A stretch of 32,026 nt of DNA from Bacteroidales bacterium UBA5266. Lineage in GTDB: Bacteria > Bacteroidota > Bacteroidia > Bacteroidales > WCHB1-69. The stretch spans positions 1 to 32,026 of the forward strand of contig DHTG01000075.1 in assembly GCA_002411545.1 (NCBI GenBank), in the 5' to 3' direction. Shown piece by piece: positions 1-7,617 of this stretch (the first letter of the stretch is position 1; every line of letters starts with the position of its first letter). The position numbers and the translations under genes are program-made. The notes under the pieces were generated by a model, which saw nothing but the letters and a program-made list of their open reading frames with translations, did no database searches and was not told where the DNA came from.

Positions 1-848
1 ATTGCCGGAACGATTAAACGGAAGGCTATCAAGACCCACACTACCCCGATAACATTGAAGATAAAATGCGCCCGTGCCGATTTTTTGGCTTGTATGTTGC
101 CGATGGCCGCGGCAATATTGGCTGTGAAGGTAGTGCCTATGTTTTCGCCCAAAACCAGCGCCAAGGCCATTTCGAAAGGAATAGCCCCTTGGCTGCATAA
201 GACTATAGTAACAGCCATCATGGCCGAAGAAGACTGTAGGACGATGGTCAATAAGGTACCAATCAGCACACACAGGAAAATCGTGCTGTAATGGATGGCC
301 CCATCGTTTACAAAACCGCTCATAAACTGTATGAAGGAAGGGTTCTCGGCCAAATTTAGATCGGAAAAAGTGGACTTTAAAAACGATAAGCCTAAAAATA
401 GTATGCCGAAACCGATGAGAAATTCGCCTATGTTGACACTTTTCCGTTGTTTAAGCATCATCATTATAAACCCAACTCCTATCAAAGGGATAGAAAAAGC
501 GGAAATGTCGTATTTCACGCCAAACAAGGTAATGATCCAGGCGGTGGTAGTAGTGCCTATGTTGGAACCCATGATGACACCGATGGCATTGGTCAGATTC
601 AGTATGCCCGCATTGACAAAACTAACCACCATGACGGTAGTGGCGGAGGACGATTGTATGACCGAAGTAACCAATACACCCGTGAAGGCTGCCTTGAAAC
701 GATTGGAGGTGAAAGAGGCTAATACATTGCGCAATTTATTGCCCGATAATTTCTGCAAAGCCTCACTCATGTATTTCATCCCGAAAAGGAATAATGCCAG
801 GGAACCGATGGCTTGTGCTGTAAATGAAATAATCTCTACTATATTCAT
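1..848 (-). CDS. Na+/phosphate cotransporter family protein, 3' part missing
   Basis: This is a membrane transporter of the Na/Pi-cotransporter family (NptA/YjbB type), expected to couple sodium entry to phosphate uptake or export at the inner membrane. The translated reverse strand starts MNIVEIISFTAQAIGSLALF and carries two copies of the family hallmark: VIQSSSATTVMVV near residue 63 and VLQSSSAMMAVTI near residue 195. Each is followed by a conserved glycine-rich segment (GSNIGTTTTAW and GENIGTTFTAN). About 282 residues are present. The full family is usually 300-600 residues, often with a C-terminal PhoU-like domain that would lie beyond the left edge. Reading frames on the plus strand here are shadows. 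A near-match to the -7 box (TTATTTTG) lies on the minus strand about 35 bases upstream of the start. The family call is firm; the substrate is by family only. Confidence 0.93.
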   Translation of the reverse strand, partial: MNIVEIISFTAQAIGSLALFLFGMKYMSEALQKLSGNKLRNVLASFTSNRFKAAFTGVLVTSVIQSSSATTVMVVSFVNAGILNLTNAIGVIMGSNIGTTTTAWIITLFGVKYDISAFSIPLIGVGFIMMMLKQRKSVNIGEFLIGFGILFLGLSFLKSTFSDLNLAENPSFIQFMSGFVNDGAIHYSTIFLCVLIGTLLTIVLQSSSAMMAVTIVLCSQGAIPFEMALALVLGENIGTTFTANIAAAIGNIQAKKSARAHFIFNVIGVVWVLIAFRLIVPA

Positions 849-948
849 CGCGTATGTATGTCTCTTGTAAGGCTTGCAAAATAACAATTATTTCCTCCAT
901 CTTTTTCGGTCTTTCCCCGAATGTAACATAAATGTAACATGTATGTAA

Positions 949-956
949 TATCTTTG
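949..956 (+). promoter_or_regulatory. Bacteroidota -7 box TATCTTTG (orphan candidate)
   Basis: The sequence matches TAnnTTTG, the -7 element of the Bacteroidota housekeeping sigma factor. No TTTG is found about 20 bases upstream. It precedes the 1116 gene by about 160 bases, so if used it would give a long leader. A second box at 1048 is better placed. Confidence 0.3.
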
Positions 957-1047
957 ATAATACTATCAGAATGAATAAAATAAAACCCATATGCCAAATA
1001 TGCATAAAAAAGACCTTAGGATTGGCCGCTGTGAGTGAAAAAGAATG

Positions 1048-1055
1048 TAATTTTG
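1048..1055 (+). promoter_or_regulatory. Probable -7 box TAATTTTG for the 1116 gene
   Basis: This is a perfect TAnnTTTG match, with a TTGG at 1022-1025 roughly at the -33 position. Transcription would begin near 1062 and give a leader of about 50 bases before the ATG at 1116. The 267-base gap between the divergent transporter and this gene holds nothing else I can identify. Confidence 0.5.
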
Positions 1056-1115
1056 CGCCACAATACAAGAGCAATACTCGAAAGCTCGGGTGTCTGCTCA
1101 TAAAATACGGATTCC

Positions 1116-2639
1116 ATGGCACTATCCAGAAAAAACATTCTTCAGCTGTTAGCGGTAAGCTTAACCATCTTGATCCTTGCAGGGATGATTGTTTTCTTTG
1201 TAAAGGTGTATGCCTACGTCCAATCGCCCGATGCTTCGGCCTATGATTTTATCACTCCTGAAGTAGCCTTGATTGTGCAAGCCGACAACCTAACAGCCAT
1301 ACAAACCTTAGATGCTTCGGACAAAAGTTTTCTACGATTACTCTTAGCGCCCCCTTCCTATCAGCAATGGCAAGCTGTGATGCGTTTGTGTAATGAACTT
1401 CATTTTCTGAAATCCATGTCTTCCTCTTGCCCCATCAAGCTCTGTTTGTATCCTCGAGAATCGTCCGCTTCTTTTCTCTTTCTGATTGAAGTAAGCAAAA
1501 GCTATCGCAAGGAAGTGCAGAGCCTCTTTGCCTATCTTCAACAACATCATGATGTCCAAAGTTTTGCGTATAAAGACTGGGAAGTATATCAATTGAAGTA
1601 CAAGGAACATACCTTATACTATGTATATGCACAAGGGGTATTGTTGTTCGGTTTTGACCAAAAGACCATCTATCAATCCTTGAATCAAGGGAAAAACACA
1701 GAAAAACTCATGAATGCAGAACTACGAGCATTGGAATCCACCTTACGTTCAAATCATCCTTTACATGTGATGGTACATCATCCCGTATTGCATCGCTATG
1801 TACGGCATAAAAACGAAGCCTTAGTGGAAGAACATCTGTTAGATGCCTTATCGATGTGTGATTGGTCGGCTTTGGATATCAGATATATGGATCAGAAGCT
1901 GATTTTATCCGGTTACGTACTGTTAAACAAAGAATATGAAGGGAGTAGATTTTATGACAGTCAAGCACAGATAGCCATTGATTGCGGGCTGATTCCGGCT
2001 TCGAGCATACGATATATGGCATGGCAAGGGGATAGCTATGATCGTTTTAAACATTTGAATCCCTTGATTTACGGGACTACAAACGATTTGTTTGACATGA
2101 TGAAACCACGGAGTGTGTATTTTTTTCAACGCTTTACGGACAGCCTTTGCTCCTACTTGGCCTTTGCATCGGACGACATAGACGAGGCGCACTTCCATTT
2201 GAATAATGCGATTACTCAAAATCTGGTGGACAATGTATTTGTGCCGGATACCTTTCATGTAGGCACACATACCATCGGAAAGATAGATTTACCGAATTTC
2301 TTTTTACCGGTTTTGCCTCTTACCGCTGATTTGAAACGATTCAAGGCCTATACCTATATAGCTCCTTATTTTATTTTTTCGGACAAGGACAGCCATCTCC
2401 TTGCCTACCTGTCCGCATTCAAAAACCATGAAACCCTGTGCAAGGATGCTCGTTTTCAAGACTTCAACAACTTTTGTTCGGAACAAGCCCATTTTATGTA
2501 TTACAAAACCCTCCAAACAGATAGCTCGTCTATTCATTTCAAACATCTGCAGTCGAAGGCCAGGGCCTATCGCTTACAAATGGATGCATATCGTAAAAAC
2601 CGTATGTTTTTCACTTTGGTGATAGAAATGGAAGACTAA
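1116..2639 (+). CDS. Uncharacterised membrane-anchored protein (507 aa)
   Basis: I do not recognise a function. One hydrophobic segment at about residues 11-34 (LAVSLTILILAGMIVFFVKV) should anchor the protein in the inner membrane. About 470 residues would then lie in the periplasm, without a lipobox or a cleavable signal. The body is rich in aromatic residues and alternates short hydrophobic strands, loosely like DUF3352-type proteins, but I would not assign that family. The ATG at 1116 is chosen because the membrane segment follows it directly and a -7 box lies 60 bases upstream. A 91-residue frame overlapping the start (971-1246) has no protein-like features. The gene is monocistronic and converges on the DUF4831 gene with only three bases between the stop codons. 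It is real by length and composition; its role is unknown. Confidence 0.85.
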   Translation: MALSRKNILQLLAVSLTILILAGMIVFFVKVYAYVQSPDASAYDFITPEVALIVQADNLTAIQTLDASDKSFLRLLLAPPSYQQWQAVMRLCNELHFLKSMSSSCPIKLCLYPRESSASFLFLIEVSKSYRKEVQSLFAYLQQHHDVQSFAYKDWEVYQLKYKEHTLYYVYAQGVLLFGFDQKTIYQSLNQGKNTEKLMNAELRALESTLRSNHPLHVMVHHPVLHRYVRHKNEALVEEHLLDALSMCDWSALDIRYMDQKLILSGYVLLNKEYEGSRFYDSQAQIAIDCGLIPASSIRYMAWQGDSYDRFKHLNPLIYGTTNDLFDMMKPRSVYFFQRFTDSLCSYLAFASDDIDEAHFHLNNAITQNLVDNVFVPDTFHVGTHTIGKIDLPNFFLPVLPLTADLKRFKAYTYIAPYFIFSDKDSHLLAYLSAFKNHETLCKDARFQDFNNFCSEQAHFMYYKTLQTDSSSIHFKHLQSKARAYRLQMDAYRKNRMFFTLVIEMED

Positions 2640-2642
2640 ATG

Positions 2643-3818
2643 TTATTTCTTTTTAAAGCTCAGGTTACGCACTTGGCCTGTGCTCGGATCTATCTCCAGG
2701 GATTCGATGTTTGCCGGCAGGGCATCGATGAGGCCGTATTGATGGATGGGAACGAGACCGGCATCTTTGATGACTTTCTCGTTTTGATAAAAATAGACTT
2801 CATAATATTCCGGTATGCGATAGTAAAAACTATGGAGTATCTTTTTCTTATCGGTATGGGCTCTATTTTCCAAGAAGCTTTGTAAGGGCGTGGTATGATT
2901 TTTATTTTTCAAGCAGAGGTAATAGACGGTATCCTTGCTTTGTATCTGTGGGTTCAAGCCATTGGAAGCAGAAAAAGAAAAGAGGGGCAATTTCACCATC
3001 TCTTGTTTTTCGGGGAGGTCAAAATAAAGCACATATTCCGATTCTTCGGTAGTAGTAAATCCGGTAAACAAGGACAGATAGGTTTGTTCTTGTTCTTTGA
3101 GCGAACTGACCATAAATTCTATGTTATGGAAATTCACTTCATGATCGCCGGTAAGCAATAGCCATTGGGCTTCTCGTATCAATTTAATTTGTTCGAGTGC
3201 TTCCTGTGCTTTCTGTTCGGTAGTTTTGGCAACCATTTTCTTTTCGAACTTAGGGATACGCACGTAGGAAGAATCTATAAAAGCGGTTTCGTAGGTCGTA
3301 TCAATTTTTTCGTACATGGTATAATTGTCATACATTTCGAATTGTGCCTGATACGCCTCGTTGGGGTACTGAAAGCTGAACTGTTTTTGTTTGGTATAGG
3401 CTTCTTTATCGGTTATGTTAAGGTTATGCATGGCCCATCCGCATTGAAAGAACTGTCGCCAAACCGTATCTTGACTGTTGCGGGGATATTCCACAAAATA
3501 AATTTCCGACAGGTCGGGTGTTAGTTTTACGTCAAAATGCATTTCTTGTATGCTGTAACGCGCGGAATTCTCTTGGATGACACCGGATAATCCCAACAAT
3601 TTTTCAGCATAATCGGCAAAAGGACCTTTGTGTTTTTCGGTTTTGCTTACCTTCATATATACGGCAATATAGCTTTTTGGTAAGGTATAAAAGAAGCCTT
3701 TACCTTCGGGATAAGTTTGGAGGCTATCCTGTACTTTTACAACACGATATTGCGCATAAGAAGAAGGAAATAGAAAGAGAAGGCTTGAAAGCAAAAGGGT
3801 ATATATTTTTAATTGCAT
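2643..3818 (-). CDS. DUF4831 family envelope protein
   Basis: This 391-residue protein matches the Bacteroidota family DUF4831, whose function is unknown. It has a signal peptide (MQLKIYTLLLSSLLFLFPSSYAQ). The family's N-terminal pattern follows: FFYTLPKSYIAVYMKVSKTE, then GPFADYAEKLLGLSGVI. The middle carries a charged stretch (KKMVAKTTEQKAQEALEQIK) typical of the family, and the C-terminal half has the strand-rich ending seen in relatives. It should be exported, probably to the periplasm or outer membrane. It starts 36 bases after the sigma-factor gene ends on the same strand, with no promoter or terminator between, so the two are probably one transcript. Its 3' end nearly abuts the 1116 gene head to head. 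Confidence 0.85.
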   Translation of the reverse strand: MQLKIYTLLLSSLLFLFPSSYAQYRVVKVQDSLQTYPEGKGFFYTLPKSYIAVYMKVSKTEKHKGPFADYAEKLLGLSGVIQENSARYSIQEMHFDVKLTPDLSEIYFVEYPRNSQDTVWRQFFQCGWAMHNLNITDKEAYTKQKQFSFQYPNEAYQAQFEMYDNYTMYEKIDTTYETAFIDSSYVRIPKFEKKMVAKTTEQKAQEALEQIKLIREAQWLLLTGDHEVNFHNIEFMVSSLKEQEQTYLSLFTGFTTTEESEYVLYFDLPEKQEMVKLPLFSFSASNGLNPQIQSKDTVYYLCLKNKNHTTPLQSFLENRAHTDKKKILHSFYYRIPEYYEVYFYQNEKVIKDAGLVPIHQYGLIDALPANIESLEIDPSTGQVRNLSFKKK

Positions 3819-3854
3819 AGATTGTATAAAGTTTTTAATAGATAGGTTTAGGTT

Positions 3855-4367
3855 TTAATCTCTGCCCCGGTAATCTTTCAAGGAGCTCATCAGTTTTTTT
3901 CGTGTAAAAAAGATACGACTCTTGACGGTACCTATGGATATATCCATATGATCGGAAATCTCCTTGTATTTATACCCGTCGATAAACATTTCGAAGGGCA
4001 AACGTTGAGTCTCTTCGATGGCACTGATGGTTCGGGTGATTTCTTTGATGGAAATTTTCATATCGGCATTATCGGAACGATTCGACAAGGTATTGTGTAT
4101 ATAACTCACCTCTTCGGAATGACAGATAAAGGTATTTGATTTTACTTTTCTTCGGTAATTATTAATAAATGTATTGCGCATGATGGTATATAACCATGCT
4201 TTTAAATTGGTATCGTTTTCAAATTTATCTTGATAGACCAATGCTTTCAAATAAGTGTCTTGCAATAAATCATTGGCATCTTCGGCATTGGTGGTTAAAG
4301 AATAGGCAAAACTTCGTAATGAAGGTTCCATAGCGATGATTTCTTTGCCAAATGTATGCTTATTCAT
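3855..4367 (-). CDS. ECF sigma factor (SigP/EcfO-like)
   Basis: This is a 170-residue extracytoplasmic-function sigma factor that directs RNA polymerase to a special promoter set. Region 2 spans about residues 12-80 and includes DANDLLQDTYLKAL and LKAWLYTIMRNTFINNYRR, the -10 binding helix. Region 4 spans about 110-165 with the helix-turn-helix YKEISDHMDISIGTVKSRIF. The short linker and the phrase LRSFAYSLTTNAEDANDLLQ are typical of the Bacteroidota group that includes P. gingivalis SigP and B. fragilis EcfO. That sub-assignment is from memory of the family. No anti-sigma factor is adjacent, as is usual for this group. The next gene on the transcript is DUF4831. I see no TAnnTTTG box in the 250 bases upstream, which may mean an alternative promoter. 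Confidence 0.92.
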   Translation of the reverse strand: MNKHTFGKEIIAMEPSLRSFAYSLTTNAEDANDLLQDTYLKALVYQDKFENDTNLKAWLYTIMRNTFINNYRRKVKSNTFICHSEEVSYIHNTLSNRSDNADMKISIKEITRTISAIEETQRLPFEMFIDGYKYKEISDHMDISIGTVKSRIFFTRKKLMSSLKDYRGRD

Positions 4368-4502
4368 TGTGTTGTATGTATTAATTCTGTGTTGACTAAT
4401 TTATTTTATAGTTTTATTTGTATCAAAAAGCTTTCCAAAAAGACAGGTTTTCAATTTTTTTTTATCATTCATTTGAGTGGTCCCAAGCATTTGAAAACGC
4501 TA

Positions 4503-4510
4503 TATCTTTG
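4503..4510 (+). promoter_or_regulatory. Upstream -7 box TATCTTTG
   Basis: A perfect TAnnTTTG match lies in the gap between the sigma-factor gene and the 4619 gene. A TTTG at 4490 is too close to act as -33, and one at 4472 is 27 bases away. If active it would give a leader of about 100 bases containing only very short reading frames (21 codons at 4518-4583). Confidence 0.35.
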
Positions 4511-4590
4511 ACATAAAATGATTATACATTATGAAAACGCAAAACAAAAAAATATATTACATATAGGCTTATTTTTTACGTAATTTTTTA

Positions 4591-4598
4591 TACTTTTG
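4591..4598 (+). promoter_or_regulatory. -7 box TACTTTTG before the 4619 operon
   Basis: This is a perfect TAnnTTTG match ending 20 bases before the ATG at 4619, giving a leader of about 13 bases. The -33 TTTG is not evident. Short leaders of this kind are seen at other promoters in this window. Confidence 0.55.
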
Positions 4599-4618
4599 TT
4601 TCGAAATTAGAAACTACT

Positions 4619-5485
4619 ATGGATAAAAAACAAAAGAAAAGGACTATCTACTTTTTTTTCTTATTGATATTAAGCGAAATAACTGTATTTTCCACGGGTC
4701 ATGCACATCTCCCCATGGGAGCAAAAGCACTGTCGATGGCGGGCACGTCGGTGGCGGTGATTGATTTTTGGTCGGTGTATAACAATGCAGCCCTCATGCC
4801 TTTTCACTCCCCAAAAGGGATAGGATTACATTACGACAATCGTTTTCTGTTGAAGGAAACATCCTGTATAGGCATAGGGGCACAATGCAGTCTTGATGAA
4901 AGTTCGGCTTTGGGGTTGTACGCAAAGCATTACGGATACCGGAATTATACGGAATGGAATGTAGGTCTTGCCTATGCAAAAGCATTTGCCGAAGTATTTT
5001 CATTCGGACTACAATGTGATTATCTCTTTCATGCCTTTGGCGACAAGCACTATGGTAGCCGTCATGGTTTTACGTTTGAAATGGGGATGTACGGAAAAAT
5101 CAACAAAGAGCTGAGCCTGGGATTTCATATCTACAATCCCGCCCGTTTGAAAATGGGAGGAAAAAATCAGGCTGCTTACACCCTACCCTTGATTTTTCGT
5201 TTCGGTTTTTGCTATAGTTTCACCCATTGCTTGCTCAGCTGTGAAATGGAGAAAGATTGGGACACTCCAAGTTTGTTTCGTATGGGCATAGCCTATGAAG
5301 CGAATAAAACGTTTTACATCCGTGGAGGCTTGTCTTTACCTACCTTTAGTGTTTCGGTAGGTGTAGGCTTGGTGTATAATCACCTCATCCTGGATGTAGC
5401 ATCCTCCTACCATGGCATCCTGGGCTATAGTCCGCAATTATCCATTATGTATACCTTTGGCCGTGAGAAAAATAAAGATATATAA
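4619..5485 (+). CDS. FadL/PorV-like outer-membrane barrel protein
   Basis: This 288-residue protein resembles the FadL/OmpP1-type barrels of Bacteroidota, the family that includes PorV and PorQ of the type IX secretion system. After a hydrophobic signal (residues about 8-28) comes the hallmark MGAKALSMAGTSVAVIDFW followed by SVYNNAALM, which in the family forms the N-terminal hatch. The rest is a run of amphipathic strands ending in SIMYTFG. It is too short (PorV is about 390) and too divergent to be called PorV. It heads a three-gene transcript with the HhH-barrel and patatin genes and overlaps the next gene by 23 bases. Its role might be assembly of, or partnership with, the larger barrel it precedes; that is inference. 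Confidence 0.75.
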   Translation: MDKKQKKRTIYFFFLLILSEITVFSTGHAHLPMGAKALSMAGTSVAVIDFWSVYNNAALMPFHSPKGIGLHYDNRFLLKETSCIGIGAQCSLDESSALGLYAKHYGYRNYTEWNVGLAYAKAFAEVFSFGLQCDYLFHAFGDKHYGSRHGFTFEMGMYGKINKELSLGFHIYNPARLKMGGKNQAAYTLPLIFRFGFCYSFTHCLLSCEMEKDWDTPSLFRMGIAYEANKTFYIRGGLSLPTFSVSVGVGLVYNHLILDVASSYHGILGYSPQLSIMYTFGREKNKDI

Positions 5486-7562
5486 GACCGTTAGCTTAGG
5501 GTATTTGCTCTTATGCCTAAACTCCATGCATGCCCAAATCGACAGAGGAAAGGCATCTACCGCTTTGGACATAGAAGCAGCCGAAGATCATTATATATCC
5601 TATGCATTGGAACGCTTAGCCGAAACAGTAGGCGAAACAAGCGATTTGAGCGAAGCGGCCGAACACCATGCCTATTACGCTAAGCATAAAATGAACATCA
5701 ATCAGCCCGACTATGAAGTGCTGGCTTCGGTATTTCAACTCAACGATTATCAACTCTATCATCTGAGACGCTATATGGATCTATATGGTCCTCTGTATAG
5801 CATCTATGAATTAGCCGCCGTAGAAGGATTTGATAAAATGGCTGTGCTACGTCTGTATCCATATATTGTTTTCGAAGCAAGGAAAGAAGAAGCGGTCGAA
5901 CTCAGCAAACGGATAGGTCGTGCCAATCAAATGCTTTTGCTGCGTTACGGCCGTATAATCGAAAAAAGCAAAGGTTATACTCCTGACTCCTTGGCACGTT
6001 TGTCGGGTCGTTACTATGAGGGTTCGCCGGATGCTTACCTGTTCAAATACCGTTTTCAGGATCGAAAAAAGCTGAGTGTCGGCTTCACCGCCGAAAAAGA
6101 TGCAGGCGAAGCATTATTCAAGGGCTCCAATCGCTATGGGTTTGATTTTTACTCATTTCATCTGTATTATAAAGGGAATGGTTTTCTGAAAACCTTGGCA
6201 ATAGGCGATTACAAAGTGTATTTTGGTCAAGGTTTATCCATGTATGCTGGATTTCGTTTGCCCTTAGCCTCCCACTCAGGCATGCTAAGTCCACTTGCGA
6301 AAAGTTTGAGTCCCTATACCTCCTCCGGTGAGACTCATTTTCTTCGGGGAGTAGCCGTCGAATTCGGATATAAAAGAATAAAGTGCAGCTTGTTTGGGTC
6401 TTACCGATATTTGGATGCCAGTGTAAGCGACAGCCTCGACAGGGAAGGAATGGGCATACTGTCGCTTCAAACCACCGGTTTACATCGTACGAAAAACGAA
6501 ATAGCAAAAGAAAAAACCATCCGACAATTCCTTAGCGGAAGCTGTTTGCATTATACACACCGGCTTTTTCATGTAGGCTTGGGTGTGTTTTATAGCCACT
6601 TGAACCATCCCTTGAAGCGCACTCTGTATCCTTACAATCAATTTGCATTTCATGATCAAGCTTTGTTGAATGTAAGCTTCAGCTATCGGGCTCTGATCAA
6701 AAAAATTAGTTTGTATGGCGAACAGGCAATAAGTGATAACGGAGGCTTTGCGCTTTACAATGCCTGTATCCTGTATATGGACCCTCGTTTTAGCTGTAGT
6801 TTGGCACATCGTTATTATGCGGTCAACTATCAAGCCATACAAGCCAATGCCTACGCACAATCCTCGGGCAACACCAACGAAAATGCGCTGCTTTGGTCTT
6901 GTCAAACTACAATAAACAAATACATAAATATACAAGCCTATGTGGATTATTTTCATTTTAAGTGGTTAGCTTATCGTATCGATGCTCCCTCACAGGGCTA
7001 TGAAATCTTCCTGAAAAGTCATTTCACCCTCCATACAAACTGTGAGACGTATCTACAATACCGATGTAAAAGCAAAGCCCTGAATCGGGCTTCAGCGCAT
7101 CTCAACCACATTGTCGACACTAAGAAACAACAGTGTCGGCTACATGTCAACTATCAGCCTATAGCCTCATTGCGTTTTATCTTCTGTGCTGAAATGCTGC
7201 TGTATAGACAAGAAGATTGGGAAGAATCAAAACATGGATTTCTCATGTATCAGGATATAAAATGGACATATAAACGCTTTCAATTATATACCCGTTTCGC
7301 CTTGTTCGACACCCCTGATTACGACACCCGACTCTATGCCTATGAAAACGATGTGTTGTATACTGTTTCTGTCCCGGCCTATTATTATACCGGCAACCGC
7401 ATCTATGGGATGTTGAAAGTAGAAATAAATTCGTATCTGGATGTATGGATACGCCTTTCGCAGAGTTTTTATAAAAATAAACACAGGATTGGAAGCGATT
7501 TACAAGAAATCGACACCAATCATAAGAGCTTTCTTCAACTACAGCTCATATATTCGCGCTAA
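5463..7562 (+). CDS. Helix-hairpin-helix domain protein with outer-membrane barrel-like body
   Basis: I place the start at the GTG at 5463, inside the end of the upstream gene. It gives a clean signal peptide (RKIKIYKTVSLGYLLLCLN, cleavage after SMHA), whereas the ATG at 5412 adds residues that spoil it. The 699-residue product has a ComEA-like double helix-hairpin-helix at about residues 77-137 (NINQPDYEVLASVFQLNDYQ, then GPLYSIYELAAVEGF). That fold usually binds DNA, or protein, without sequence specificity. The remaining roughly 550 residues alternate aromatic strands and polar turns like a large outer-membrane barrel, ending SFLQLQLIYSR. Such two-part proteins occur in Bacteroidota but have no proven role. 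Neighbours are a PorV-like barrel upstream and a patatin lipase downstream. DNA uptake is possible but unproven. Confidence 0.8.
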   Translation: MRKIKIYKTVSLGYLLLCLNSMHAQIDRGKASTALDIEAAEDHYISYALERLAETVGETSDLSEAAEHHAYYAKHKMNINQPDYEVLASVFQLNDYQLYHLRRYMDLYGPLYSIYELAAVEGFDKMAVLRLYPYIVFEARKEEAVELSKRIGRANQMLLLRYGRIIEKSKGYTPDSLARLSGRYYEGSPDAYLFKYRFQDRKKLSVGFTAEKDAGEALFKGSNRYGFDFYSFHLYYKGNGFLKTLAIGDYKVYFGQGLSMYAGFRLPLASHSGMLSPLAKSLSPYTSSGETHFLRGVAVEFGYKRIKCSLFGSYRYLDASVSDSLDREGMGILSLQTTGLHRTKNEIAKEKTIRQFLSGSCLHYTHRLFHVGLGVFYSHLNHPLKRTLYPYNQFAFHDQALLNVSFSYRALIKKISLYGEQAISDNGGFALYNACILYMDPRFSCSLAHRYYAVNYQAIQANAYAQSSGNTNENALLWSCQTTINKYINIQAYVDYFHFKWLAYRIDAPSQGYEIFLKSHFTLHTNCETYLQYRCKSKALNRASAHLNHIVDTKKQQCRLHVNYQPIASLRFIFCAEMLLYRQEDWEESKHGFLMYQDIKWTYKRFQLYTRFALFDTPDYDTRLYAYENDVLYTVSVPAYYYTGNRIYGMLKVEINSYLDVWIRLSQSFYKNKHRIGSDLQEIDTNHKSFLQLQLIYSR

Positions 7563-7617
7563 ATATTACAATAAGACCTGTGTTTCTTCGTTTAATGCTA
7601 CATTAACACCTAAAAAA

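Noticed and set aside
55..870. Plus-strand open frames over the left edge
   Set aside because: The reverse strand encodes a clear Na/Pi cotransporter with two QSSSA motifs; the plus frames are shadows.
763..1122. 119-codon minus-strand frame upstream of the transporter
   Set aside because: It overlaps the transporter in a different frame and has no family features; the gap it spans is better explained as divergent promoter DNA.
971..1246. 91-codon plus-strand frame overlapping the start of the 507-residue gene
   Set aside because: Cysteine-rich random-looking product, overlaps the real start in another frame and contains the 1048 promoter box.
4619..5485. PorV itself
   Set aside because: Only 288 residues and matching mainly in the N-terminal hatch motif; I call it FadL/PorV-like only.
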